Assembly (NCBI GenBank): GCA_002449395.1
Contig: DKDP01000033.1
Coordinates: forward strand, 62,001 to 126,000
Source: Ruminococcaceae bacterium UBA6845
GTDB taxonomy: Bacteria > Bacillota > Clostridia > Oscillospirales > Acutalibacteraceae
DNA length: 64,000 nt
Direction: 5' to 3'
Part shown: positions 40,769 to 48,740 of the stretch, one piece after another
How positions within the stretch are numbered: position 1 is the first letter of the stretch
Layout of the letters: every line of letters begins with the position of its first letter
Position numbers and translations under genes: made by a program
The notes under the pieces: generated by a model
The model's input: the letters and a program-made list of their open reading frames with translations, nothing else
Databases searched by the model: none
Told to the model about the DNA's origin: nothing

Positions 40769-41585
40769 AAGCTCGCTGTTTTCAATCGGCGATATTTCAA
40801 AAATTTTTCATCTCAGCCCCGGCAGTCTGCGTCACTATGAAACGCTCGGAATACTGATTCCCGAATACGTTGACCCAGAAAGCAATTACAGATATTACAG
40901 CGCCAGGCAATTTGAGATTCTCAACACAGTGCGGTATCTGCGTGCGCTCGATATGCCGCTGCCGCAGATTGCCGATTTTTTCAAGAACAGAGATATTGAT
41001 GTTATCGAGGACAAGCTCCTGATCCAAAAACAACAGGTTATTCAGAAGAAAAAGGAGCTTGAAAATATTGAGAAGAAAATCAACAACCGTTTGCGGCAAA
41101 TTGCCGATGCCAAGAGCTCGGAGCTTGATATAATAAGGGAATTTATCTGCCCGCCGAGCCGTTTGATACGGTTTAGAGGTTCTTTGAAGCTGAGAAATCA
41201 GGATGAAATTGAGGCGTCCGTCAGTATGCTCAGCGAGAGGGAGGACGAGCCCGTTGTTTTCCTCGGCAAGGTCGGATTTGGCATCTCGGAGGAAAACCTG
41301 CTGAGAGGGGACTACGATAAATACGATTACATTTTTCTTGTAATTGAGGATGAGGATAAATACAGCGGCAAGATTGAAACAATTCCCGAAAGTTCCTGTG
41401 TGTCGGTACGTTTCCGTGGCAGTCACGGCGAGGCGGCATTGCAATACAAAAAGCTCTCGGAATATATGAAAAATAAGGGCCTGAAAATTGCCGGATCCTC
41501 TCGGGAAATTACAATGATCGACTACGGACTGACAAATGACACGGAGAAATTCGTGACAGAAATCACAATTCCCGTAAAAAAATAA
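40761..41585 (+). CDS. MerR family regulator with GyrI-like effector domain (BmrR type)
   Basis: This 274-aa protein has an N-terminal MerR winged helix-turn-helix (about 6-75; FSIGDISKIFHLSPGSLRHYE and NYRYYSARQFEILNTVRYL), a coiled-coil dimer helix (about 80-120) and a C-terminal domain of about 140 residues that resembles the drug-binding GyrI-like fold of BmrR. It probably senses a pump substrate and activates the 19-bp-spacer promoter at 39310-39340, controlling the MATE gene and itself. The gene overlaps the pump gene by 8 nt. Confidence 0.88.
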   Translation: MDKSSLFSIGDISKIFHLSPGSLRHYETLGILIPEYVDPESNYRYYSARQFEILNTVRYLRALDMPLPQIADFFKNRDIDVIEDKLLIQKQQVIQKKKELENIEKKINNRLRQIADAKSSELDIIREFICPPSRLIRFRGSLKLRNQDEIEASVSMLSEREDEPVVFLGKVGFGISEENLLRGDYDKYDYIFLVIEDEDKYSGKIETIPESSCVSVRFRGSHGEAALQYKKLSEYMKNKGLKIAGSSREITMIDYGLTNDTEKFVTEITIPVKK

Positions 41586-41604
41586 AAAATTTTTATTTAA
41601 CCTA

Positions 41605-41633
41605 TTGACAAGGTAGGTAAATTGTGCTATTAT
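41605..41633 (+). promoter_or_regulatory. sigma-A promoter of the O-acetylhomoserine sulfhydrylase leader
   Basis: A perfect TTGACA (41605-41610) and TATTAT (41628-41633) are spaced by 17 nt. AACCTA (41599-41604) and TAGGT (41614-41618) flank the -35 box, and a further AACCTA lies at 41640-41645, so a repressor site is possible. Confidence 0.8.
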
Positions 41634-41669
41634 ACATCCAACCTAATAAATGAGCGGGAGGTAAGCAAG

Positions 41670-41756
41670 ATGAAAAACATTTCTTCAATGCTTTTTGTGA
41701 TGTGTATTTGCGAATACACTTCTTTTGCCGTGCCTTCCGATAGTGATAATTTATAA
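41670..41756 (+). CDS. candidate regulatory leader peptide with Met-Cys-Ile-Cys codons
   Basis: A 28-codon reading frame starts with a strong GGGAGG ribosome binding site 8 nt upstream and encodes MKNISSMLFVMCICEYT, followed by a short polar tail. Codons 11, 12 and 14 are Met, Cys and Cys. They coincide with the hairpin GTGTATT-TGCG-AATACAC (41702-41719). An intrinsic terminator follows 8 nt after its stop. The place between a sulfur-assimilation promoter and gene suggests a leader peptide that senses cysteine or methionine supply. No protein family is recognised; the role is inferred. Confidence 0.65.
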   Translation: MKNISSMLFVMCICEYTSFAVPSDSDNL

Positions 41757-41763
41757 ACAAACT

Positions 41764-41794
41764 AACGGAAAGTCGCAAAGGCTTTCCGTTTTTT
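41764..41794 (+). terminator. intrinsic terminator acting as attenuator ahead of the sulfhydrylase gene
   Basis: AACGGAAAG / CTTTCCGTT (9 bp) closes the loop TCGCAAAGG and runs into six T residues. It lies between the promoter (41605-41633) and the gene at 41921, so it must be read through for expression. The loop segment TCGCAAA (41773-41779) is complementary to TTTGCGA in the leader-peptide hairpin (41707-41713). It also terminates readthrough from the upstream merR gene. Confidence 0.8.
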
Positions 41795-41807
41795 AATAGG
41801 TGATAAT

Positions 41808-41864
41808 ATGAACAACATTTTTGAAAAGCTGCTGAGACAAAATTTCAGATTCGGACGAATGTAA
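41808..41864 (+). CDS. second micro-ORF in the sulfhydrylase leader
   Basis: An 18-codon frame, MNNIFEKLLRQNFRFGRM, follows AGGTGATAAT, a fair ribosome binding site, and ends 56 nt before the sulfhydrylase gene. It lies beyond the attenuator, so it is translated only in readthrough transcripts. It could couple translation to the main gene, or be chance; the basic, Arg-rich end is notable. No homologue is recognised. Confidence 0.4.
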   Translation: MNNIFEKLLRQNFRFGRM

Positions 41865-41920
41865 TTCTTACTTGTACAAAAACATTTTAAAAAAATTTTT
41901 AACAAGAAAGGAAAATTATT

Positions 41921-43204
41921 ATGTCAGATTATAAATTTGAAACGCTTCAGCTTCACGTAGGTCAGGAGAATCCCGACCCGGCAACGGATTCAAGAGCCGT
42001 TCCCATCTATGCAACAACATCATATGTTTTCAAGGATTCCGCACAGGCGGCTGGCCGTTTCGGTCTTACCGAGGGCGGCAACATATACACAAGACTGATG
42101 AATCCGACCTCGGACGTTTTCGAGAAGAGAATCGCCGCTCTTGAGGGCGGTGCGGCGGCACTTGCCACTGCTTCGGGTTCTGCGGCAATCTCATACGCAA
42201 TTCAGAATATTGCCGTTGCGGGAGACCATATAGTTTCTTCAACGAACCTTTACGGCGGCACACATAATCTTTTTGCCAACACACTCAAGGAGCAGGGACT
42301 CAACACAACCTTTGTTGATCCCTCGGAACCCGAGAATTTTGAAAAGGCAATTCAGCCGAACACAAAGCTCCTCTATGCGGAGACCCTCGGCAATCCCAAT
42401 TCCGATGTTATCGACCTTGAGGCAATCGCCGCAATCGCACACAAGCACGGTATTCCGTTCATTGTTGACAGCACTTTTGCAACGCCTTACCTCATCCGTC
42501 CGATTGAGCACGGCGCAGACATCGTCGTTCACTCGGCAACCAAATTCATCGGCGGTCACGGCACAGTAATGGGCGGCGTTGTTGTTGATTCGGGTAAATT
42601 TGACTGGGCACAGAACGACAAATTCCCGGGACTTTCAAAGCCGAATCCGTCGTATCACGGCGTCGTATTCACCGAGGCTTGCGGCAATCTTGCATATATC
42701 CTCAAGCTCCGCACAACCTTGATGAGAGACCAAGGCGCAACAATTTCTCCGTTTAACTCGTTCCTGCTTCTTCAGGGACTTGAGACCCTTTCACTCAGAG
42801 TTGAGCGCCACGTTGAAAATGCTCTCAAAGTTGTTGACTTCCTCAAAAACCATCCTCAGGTTGAAAGAGTTAACCACCCCTCACTTGCAACCGGCAAACA
42901 GAAAGAGCTCTATGACAAATATTTCAAGAAAGGTGCAGCTTCAATCTTCACCTTTGAGATAAAGGGCGACGCCGAGACGGCAAAGAAATTCACAGAGAGC
43001 CTCAAGCTGTTCTCACTTCTTGCGAACGTAGCGGACGTTAAATCGCTCGTTATTCATCCGGCATCGACAACCCATTCACAGCTTTCCGAAGAGGAGCTTC
43101 TCTCCTGCGGAATTAAGCCGAACACCGTTCGTCTTTCGATCGGCACAGAGCATATTGATGATATCATCGCCGATCTTCAGCAGGGCTTTGATGCAGTTAA
43201 ATAA
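41921..43204 (+). CDS. O-acetylhomoserine sulfhydrylase (aminocarboxypropyltransferase)
   Basis: This 427-aa fold-type I PLP enzyme of the Cys/Met metabolism family makes homocysteine from O-acetylhomoserine and sulfide. The start YKFETLQLHVGQENPDPATD and YATTSYVFKDS are typical, and the PLP-lysine motif VVHSATKFIGGHG lies near residue 210. The length exceeds cystathionine gamma-synthase by about 40 residues, which favours the MetY-like sulfhydrylase. It sits behind a leader with an attenuator and Cys/Met-codon peptide, suggesting control by sulfur amino acid supply. AGAAAGGAAAA precedes the ATG. Confidence 0.93.
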   Translation: MSDYKFETLQLHVGQENPDPATDSRAVPIYATTSYVFKDSAQAAGRFGLTEGGNIYTRLMNPTSDVFEKRIAALEGGAAALATASGSAAISYAIQNIAVAGDHIVSSTNLYGGTHNLFANTLKEQGLNTTFVDPSEPENFEKAIQPNTKLLYAETLGNPNSDVIDLEAIAAIAHKHGIPFIVDSTFATPYLIRPIEHGADIVVHSATKFIGGHGTVMGGVVVDSGKFDWAQNDKFPGLSKPNPSYHGVVFTEACGNLAYILKLRTTLMRDQGATISPFNSFLLLQGLETLSLRVERHVENALKVVDFLKNHPQVERVNHPSLATGKQKELYDKYFKKGAASIFTFEIKGDAETAKKFTESLKLFSLLANVADVKSLVIHPASTTHSQLSEEELLSCGIKPNTVRLSIGTEHIDDIIADLQQGFDAVK

Positions 43205-43239
43205 GATTTTCCTTCTCATTTCTTCCCCCTATATAAATG

Positions 43240-43269
43240 AAAGCTCCGATCTTTTCGATCGGAGCTTTT
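43240..43269 (+). terminator. bidirectional intrinsic terminator
   Basis: AAAGCTCCGATC / GATCGGAGCTTT is a perfect 12-bp stem with a 5-nt loop and a following T-run. It lies between the convergent sulfhydrylase gene and the PHP-domain gene and can serve both. Confidence 0.85.
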
Positions 43270-43277
43270 GTTGATGC

Positions 43278-44744
43278 TTAGTTTGAATACGGATGGAAGA
43301 ATCTGTCGAATACATTATATCCGAGTGCAACATACTTGAAGAGCCAAATAATCGGATTGAAGCGGAAGAAGAGCCAATCCGTTACGGTTGCAAGTCCTCT
43401 GAGGAATGTTGAAATATCGTGCGTTTCGGGAACCTCAACGGGAGTAAACTCCTCACCCTCAACATTGAGAACGAACGGCTGAGCGTAGCAGATTCCGTTC
43501 TCGCCCGTGATATAAAATCTTATATAAAGATACGGATCATTAAGGAGCTCATCGCTGTAAAGATTAAGCGTTGCAGTGCCGTTTGTGATATTTTCCTCAC
43601 GCTTGATAACATTGCCGTTTGATACCCACGTGATGCGGTCGAAGTTTGTGCCCTCGATCCTGATTGTACCCTTATCCTGATCAACGTCAATTCGGGTTAC
43701 CATCGGTGTGTTGTCGAGAAGATAGAGCTTTTCATCGTAAACCTTATCCTCATCAAAGCCCGGCATTTCCTCCATACCGTTGAGCTCAACGCCGTTTGAA
43801 TAGTGCGAAACAGCAAAGCTCCAACCGTTTTCCATACTTGCACGGACATTTGCCATATCAAAATCCTTCATCATAAGCATAGTATAAGCGTCGTTGAGCG
43901 ACCTTACATCGTGCGAATCGGAGAAACAGAAGCCCCACGGAACAACACCGTTCGGGATCGTCTTTTGAAGAATCTGATCATAGAGGATTCGGTCACAGCG
44001 GGTGTGAGCATCGGTTGCGCTGTTGATACCCATACCTACGCTTGAACCTGCATTGTCAAGGAAAAGACGTGCAAATTTGTTGGCATAGTAATCGTCAACC
44101 TTTTGACCGACGTGGTCCGCACTGTCTTTATCGGTATATACATACTCGCCGACGTGAGAGAGCATCGATATACCGCCCGCCTCTCTTACGCCCTTTGACG
44201 GAGTTTCGTAATCGCCGTAAACACCTGCAAGACCCTGACCGTAGTCGGAGAAATAACCCGTAAGGTGGCAGTCGGCTTTCGGAGTTGCCATATTGAGCTC
44301 AATGCCCTGCGGAACATCCAGCATTCCGTTCTTGTGCGTTCTTTCTGTTGAAGCTGCAGTACCGCTGAGATATGAATCATATTCCTCATCGCTGAGCGGA
44401 TCTATCGGAGCCATATGGGTGCGCTCATATTTAACAAGACGGATGAGCGGAACAAGATCGGGCACCTTATTCCATCCCTTGTTGATCGTGCCGTGATCCG
44501 TCAGTGCAACAACGTCATAGTTGAGGTCATAGTGCATCTGAACAAACTCTTTTATCGTCAGGTAACCGTCGCTTGCATTTGTCTGACAGTGCGGCTGAAA
44601 TTTATAACTGCCCCATTCGTCCCAATCAACTGCGTCATACGGATTTGTGATTATATATTTCTTACTTTTTGCCGTCGCTCCGATTACGAAAATCTGAGCC
44701 ATAAGCACAACGCTCAATACCACGGCAATAATCTTTTTTGCCAC
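43278..44744 (-). CDS. secreted PHP-domain-like protein
   Basis: This 488-aa protein starts at a GTG (44744) 8 nt after GGGAGG and has a signal peptide, AKKIIAVVLSVVLMAQIFVI, with a likely cut near residue 25. The PHP-type metal motifs follow: FQPHCQTNASDG near residue 52 and VVALTDHGT near 84. In motif I the usual HxH is HxQ (PHCQT). A later NSATDAHTRCDRIL and FCFSDSHDV give further metal-ligand candidates. The C-terminus ends with a hydrophobic WLFFRFNPIIWLFKYVALGY. It is probably a surface phosphoesterase of unknown substrate. Its ribosome binding site and promoter are clear. Confidence 0.8.
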   Translation of the reverse strand: MAKKIIAVVLSVVLMAQIFVIGATAKSKKYIITNPYDAVDWDEWGSYKFQPHCQTNASDGYLTIKEFVQMHYDLNYDVVALTDHGTINKGWNKVPDLVPLIRLVKYERTHMAPIDPLSDEEYDSYLSGTAASTERTHKNGMLDVPQGIELNMATPKADCHLTGYFSDYGQGLAGVYGDYETPSKGVREAGGISMLSHVGEYVYTDKDSADHVGQKVDDYYANKFARLFLDNAGSSVGMGINSATDAHTRCDRILYDQILQKTIPNGVVPWGFCFSDSHDVRSLNDAYTMLMMKDFDMANVRASMENGWSFAVSHYSNGVELNGMEEMPGFDEDKVYDEKLYLLDNTPMVTRIDVDQDKGTIRIEGTNFDRITWVSNGNVIKREENITNGTATLNLYSDELLNDPYLYIRFYITGENGICYAQPFVLNVEGEEFTPVEVPETHDISTFLRGLATVTDWLFFRFNPIIWLFKYVALGYNVFDRFFHPYSN

Positions 44745-44781
44745 CTCGTTTACCTCCCAAAATAAACATATTATTTCCTCT

Positions 44782-44810
44782 ATTATGTAGCATTTTATGC
44801 AGTTTGTCAA
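44782..44810 (-). promoter_or_regulatory. sigma-A promoter of the PHP-domain gene
   Basis: On the minus strand TTGACA (44805-44810) and CATAAT (44782-44787) are spaced by 17 nt, about 38 nt ahead of the GTG start. Confidence 0.75.
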
Positions 44811-44942
44811 CTCGGTTTTTACATTTCAATCGAAAAGTAAAGATTTTATAGCTTTTTCGGAAAAGAGCTTGTGCGAAAACAGAAAAAAATATTCAAGGCT
44901 GTTATCTTTCTGTCATCGCAAAATATTTTTTCTATGGAAAGC

Positions 44943-44987
44943 AAAAAAGAGCCAAAACACAGGATTTTCTGTGTTTCGGCTCTTTTT
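44943..44987 (-). terminator. intrinsic terminator of the tig-clpP-clpX unit
   Basis: On the minus strand AAAGAGCCGAAACACAG pairs with CTGTGTTTTGGCTCTTT around a 6-nt loop, followed by TTT. A G-U wobble in this strand is an A-C mismatch in the other, so it fits clpX termination. The rest of 44811-44942 holds no gene. Confidence 0.85.
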
Positions 44988-44992
44988 GTTTT

Positions 44993-46261
44993 TTATGCGT
45001 CGAGCTTGGCTCGCTGTTTTTTGTGTTCAACCAAAGGTGCGGCGCTGTTTTCAACACAATCCTCAGTCACCTGCACGCTGACGATCGACTTGTCGCTCGG
45101 TACGGCGTACATAATCGGCATAAGCAGGTTTTCCATAATGGATCGCAGTCCGCGTGCGCCCGTTTTCTTCTCAAGGGTTTTCTTCGCTATCGCCGTGAGA
45201 GCTTCGGGAGTAAAGTCAAGCTCAACTCCGTCCATCGAAAGCAGGGATTTGTACTGCTTAACAATGGCGTTCTTCGGCTCGGTGAGGATCTTGACAAGAG
45301 CTGTCTCATCAAGCTCCTTGAGCGTTGCGATAACCGGCAGTCTGCCGACAAGCTCGGGGATGATTCCGAACTTTGTTATGTCCTGCTGAACCACCTTTGA
45401 CATGGCGTTTTCAACGGTAAAGGCTTCCTTATCCTTTATATCCGCCTCAAAGCCGAGTGCGGAACCGCCGATTCGCTTCTCGACGATTTTCTCAATTCCG
45501 TCAAATGCTCCGCCGCAAATGAAGAGAATGTTTGAGGTGTTGACCTGTATGCACTCCTGCTGGGGATGCTTCCTGCCGCCCTGTGGAGGTACGTTTGCAA
45601 CAGTGCCCTCAACGATTTTCAGCAAAGCCTGCTGAACTCCCTCGCCGCTTACATCACGTGTAATTGACGGATTTTCCGACTTTCTCGCAATCTTGTCGAT
45701 CTCGTCGACATAGATTATGCCACGCTCAGCCTTTTCAATGTCGAAATCGGCGGCTTGAATCAGTCTGAGAAGAATGTTTTCAACATCCTCGCCGACATAG
45801 CCCGCCTCGGTGAGCGTTGTTGCGTCCGCAATAGCAAACGGAACGTCAATTATCTTCGCAAGAGTCTGCGCAAGCATCGTCTTTCCTACACCCGTCGGTC
45901 CGAGGAGAAGAATGTTGCTCTTCTGTATCTCGACATCGGATTCCTCACGCTTGAAAACTCTCTTATAGTGATTGTAAACTGCGACGCTGAGAGTGACCTT
46001 AGCTTCGTCCTGTCCGATAACGTATTCATCGAGACCCTTTTTGATCTCCATCGGTGTCGGAAGTCGGAAGTCCTTAGCCTGTTTCTTCCTGGCTCTGCCT
46101 GCCGCCGCCTGTTCCTCTGCCATAATCGCACTGCAAAGATCAATGCACTCATTGCAGATGTAAACGCCCGGACCTGCGATTATTTTATCGACCTGTCCGT
46201 CCGTCTTGCCGCAAAAAGAACAGCGAACGCTTTTTTCACGTCTTTCATCATCTCTTGGCAT
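44993..46261 (-). CDS. clpX: ATP-dependent Clp protease ATP-binding subunit ClpX
   Basis: ClpX (422 aa) is the AAA+ unfoldase of the ClpXP protease. An N-terminal zinc-binding domain (CSFCGKTD and CNECIDLC) precedes the AAA+ module, with Walker A GPTGVGKTML, pore loop AGYVGEDVE, Walker B IIYVDEIDKIA and arginine-containing RGLRSIMENLL near the end. The IGF-type ClpP-contact loop region (CIQVNTSNILFICGGAFDG) is present. It follows clpP by 15 nt and is the last gene of the unit. Confidence 0.97.
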   Translation of the reverse strand: MPRDDERREKSVRCSFCGKTDGQVDKIIAGPGVYICNECIDLCSAIMAEEQAAAGRARKKQAKDFRLPTPMEIKKGLDEYVIGQDEAKVTLSVAVYNHYKRVFKREESDVEIQKSNILLLGPTGVGKTMLAQTLAKIIDVPFAIADATTLTEAGYVGEDVENILLRLIQAADFDIEKAERGIIYVDEIDKIARKSENPSITRDVSGEGVQQALLKIVEGTVANVPPQGGRKHPQQECIQVNTSNILFICGGAFDGIEKIVEKRIGGSALGFEADIKDKEAFTVENAMSKVVQQDITKFGIIPELVGRLPVIATLKELDETALVKILTEPKNAIVKQYKSLLSMDGVELDFTPEALTAIAKKTLEKKTGARGLRSIMENLLMPIMYAVPSDKSIVSVQVTEDCVENSAAPLVEHKKQRAKLDA

Positions 46262-46276
46262 CGTTACACCCCTGAT

Positions 46277-46858
46277 TTATCTTTTGTAAAGAACCTTATC
46301 AACAAGGCCGTAGTCCATGGCCTCCTGAGCCGTAAGGTAGTTGTCACGCTCAGTATCAATTGCGATCTGCTCGATCGGCTTGCCTGTATTCTCGGCAAGG
46401 ATCTGATTGAGCTTTTCTCTTGTCTTGAGGATCTGATCGGCAACGATCTTGATCTCGGTTGCCTGACCCTGAGCGCCGCCGAGCGGCTGATGAATCATAA
46501 TTGTGCTGTTCGGGAGAGCAATTCTCTTGCCCTTTGCGCCCGATGAAAGCAGAAATGCGCCCATCGAAGCCGCCATACCCATACAGATTGTTGAAACATC
46601 GCATTTGATGTACTGCATCGTGTCATAAATCGCAAAGCCTGCGGTAACCGATCCGCCCGGGCTGTTGATGTAAAGGCTGATGTCCTTATCGGGATCCTGT
46701 CCCTCGAGGAAAAGCATCTGAGCAACAACAAGGCTTGCGGTTGCATCATTGACTTCATCGGAAAGAACTATAATTCTGTCGCTGAGAAGTCTTGAAAAAA
46801 TATCGTATGAACGTTCGCCTCTGTTTGTCTGTTCGATAACATAAGGTACCAGTGCCAT
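46277..46858 (-). CDS. clpP: ATP-dependent Clp protease proteolytic subunit ClpP
   Basis: ClpP (193 aa) forms the two-ring chamber that degrades unfolded proteins passed by ClpX or ClpC. The catalytic Ser98 lies in GMAASMGAFLL, His123 in MIHQPLGG, and Asp in the later ERDNYLTAQEA region. The N-terminus MALVPYVIEQTNRGERSYD is typical of the mature form with little or no propeptide. It lies between tig and clpX, the usual Firmicutes order. Confidence 0.97.
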   Translation of the reverse strand: MALVPYVIEQTNRGERSYDIFSRLLSDRIIVLSDEVNDATASLVVAQMLFLEGQDPDKDISLYINSPGGSVTAGFAIYDTMQYIKCDVSTICMGMAASMGAFLLSSGAKGKRIALPNSTIMIHQPLGGAQGQATEIKIVADQILKTREKLNQILAENTGKPIEQIAIDTERDNYLTAQEAMDYGLVDKVLYKR

Positions 46859-46956
46859 ATTTATTCCTCCGTTCTTAGTGTTTTGGTGTCATAATAGTGC
46901 AAATGAATGGCAAAGAGCCATCCATCCGCATTAATTATAATCATTTATAAGCAAAA

Positions 46957-48309
46957 TTATTCAGCGTCTGCCGGCTTTTCTTCTTCTTTCTTTGCGGCAG
47001 CTTTCTTTGTTGTCTTCTTCGGCTTCTCTGCTACGATAGCCTTAGCGTTTGCAACAAGGAAATCGACTGTCTTCTTGCCGACAACGTCTTTCTTAACATC
47101 CTCAACGTTAACCCACTTCTTAACCTGCTCAACGTCAAGCTGATACATATCTGCCATTTCCTTGAGCTGTGCCTCAGCCTCCTCATCGGTTGCCTCGATC
47201 TTCTCAAGCTCGGCGATCTTCTCAACTGCAAGCTGGAGCTTAACCTGCTTAACGGCATTGTCCCTCATACTTGCCTTAAACTTGTCTCTGTCCATACCCA
47301 TATACTGGAGATATGTGTCAAGCGGAATACCCTGCTGAGCAAGTCTGTTCTCGTAGTCCTTAACATCGTCCTCGAGCTTGTTGTCATACATAACCTCGGG
47401 GATCTCGCCCTCAACGAGATCAACGACCTTTTCAAGAACTGCGCTCTCGAAGTCCTTCTCGACATCCTCTTTCTTCTTATCGGAAAGCTCTGCCTTGATC
47501 TTCTTCTTGAGTTCGGCGAGTGTATCAACCTCATCGTCAACGTCCTTTGCGAAATCGTCGTCAAGAGCCGGAAGCTCCTTCATCTTGATCTCGTGAAGAA
47601 CAACCTTGAACACTGCTTCCTTACCTGCAAGCTCGGGAGTGTACTCGGTCGGGAATGTAACGTTTACGTCAAACTCATCGCCTGTCTTGTGACCGATGAT
47701 CTGATCCTCGAAGCCGGGGATGAACTGACCCGATCCGAGTGTAAGCTCATAATTCTCGCCCTTGCCGCCGTCGAATGCAACGCCGTCAACAAAGCCCTCA
47801 AAGTCGATAACTGCGATATCGTTCTTCTTAGCCTTTCTGTCGTCAACGGTAACAACACGTGCGTTTCTCTCCTGCATGGAAGCAAGCTCTTTCTTAACGT
47901 CGTCTGCGCAGACTGAAGCGTCACCCTTGTCCGCCTCGATGCCCTTATAGTTTGCAATCGAGATTTCCGGCTTAACGGTAACCTTCATTGTCATCTCAAC
48001 GCCGTCCTTGCCGATCTTTGTAACGTCAAGGTCGTGGGGAGCGGCAACAGGCTCAATGCCTGCCTCTTTGATAGCGTCGCTGACAACGCCGGGATATACG
48101 ATATCAAGCGCATCCTCGAAGAATACGCCCTCGCCGTAGAACTTTTCAATCATTTTAAGCGGAGCCTTACCCTTACGGAAACCGGGAAGCTGAATCTTGT
48201 TCTTCTGCTTGTTATAAGCCTGAAGAATTGCCTTGTTGAAGTCCTCGCCGCTTACGCTGACTTCAAGAGTGTAGATGTTTGTTTCTGTCTTGTTAGCTGA
48301 TTTTAACAT
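46957..48309 (-). CDS. tig: trigger factor
   Basis: Trigger factor (450 aa) is the ribosome-bound chaperone and peptidyl-prolyl isomerase. The ribosome-binding signature LPGFRKGKAPLKMIEK lies near residue 45, the FKBP-type domain follows (about 150-245, KKNDIAVIDFEGFVDG), and the C-terminal chaperone helices end in a Lys-rich tail TTKKAAAKKEEEKPAD. The ATG at 48309 is chosen because GGAGG is 9 nt upstream; an upstream frame to 48405 lacks a site. It docks on L23 and L29, both encoded in this window. Confidence 0.95.
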   Translation of the reverse strand: MLKSANKTETNIYTLEVSVSGEDFNKAILQAYNKQKNKIQLPGFRKGKAPLKMIEKFYGEGVFFEDALDIVYPGVVSDAIKEAGIEPVAAPHDLDVTKIGKDGVEMTMKVTVKPEISIANYKGIEADKGDASVCADDVKKELASMQERNARVVTVDDRKAKKNDIAVIDFEGFVDGVAFDGGKGENYELTLGSGQFIPGFEDQIIGHKTGDEFDVNVTFPTEYTPELAGKEAVFKVVLHEIKMKELPALDDDFAKDVDDEVDTLAELKKKIKAELSDKKKEDVEKDFESAVLEKVVDLVEGEIPEVMYDNKLEDDVKDYENRLAQQGIPLDTYLQYMGMDRDKFKASMRDNAVKQVKLQLAVEKIAELEKIEATDEEAEAQLKEMADMYQLDVEQVKKWVNVEDVKKDVVGKKTVDFLVANAKAIVAEKPKKTTKKAAAKKEEEKPADAE

Positions 48310-48375
48310 TAAAAACTTCCTCCTGTGTGGTACTCGGGAGCATACATACTCCCACAAATACCTATTAACTTTTGT

Positions 48376-48384
48376 ATTATAGCA
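48376..48384 (-). promoter_or_regulatory. extended -10 promoter of tig-clpP-clpX
   Basis: On the minus strand TGC-TATAAT gives an extended -10 box about 67 nt ahead of tig. No good -35 box lies at 17 nt, as is common for extended -10 promoters. Confidence 0.5.
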
Positions 48385-48475
48385 GATGTTTTCAGCTTTT
48401 TCCATACCTTTTTCAAAAATTTTTCTTATTTAAGGAATTATTTTTTATGTTTTTGCCTTACATAATACGAAAAAG

Positions 48476-48593
48476 GTCAAAAAAGGTCGATTCCGACAGA
48501 TTTTCTGTCCGATCAGACTTTTTTGCCGCATCGAATCAAAAAGCGTATTTTTCTGTCGCAACGATGAGATTAACCGACGATTGAGACGGTTAA
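48476..48593. repeat. orphan hairpins between tig and glgB
   Basis: The 431-nt gap 48310-48740 has no gene. Besides the two promoters it holds GACAGA-TTT-TCTGTC (48495-48509) followed by a T-run on the plus strand, with AAAAAGGTC direct repeats before it, and TTAACCG / CGGTTAA (48570-48593), a 7-bp dyad with a 10-nt loop. Neither is next to a gene end. A small RNA or operators are possible. Confidence 0.45.
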
Positions 48594-48673
48594 CGGAGTA
48601 TTTTTTGTAACAAAGTACACAAACTGCATAGTAAAATTCTACATTCAGTTTGAATATATTAATCAAAGACTGC

Positions 48674-48702
48674 TTGAATTTTATCTTTCTTTTTGATACA
48701 AT
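48674..48702 (+). promoter_or_regulatory. sigma-A promoter of the glycogen operon
   Basis: TTGAAT (48674-48679) and TACAAT (48697-48702) are spaced by 17 nt, about 39 nt ahead of glgB. No other promoter or strong terminator is seen until 60129, so the unit may include eight genes. Confidence 0.7.
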
Positions 48703-48740
48703 ATATAATGTATAATAATAAAGTTACCAGAGGTGACTCA

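Noticed and set aside
41634..41920. SAM riboswitch or T-box ahead of the sulfhydrylase gene
   Set aside because: No S-box core or T-box motif was seen. A translated micro-ORF plus terminator explains the layout better.
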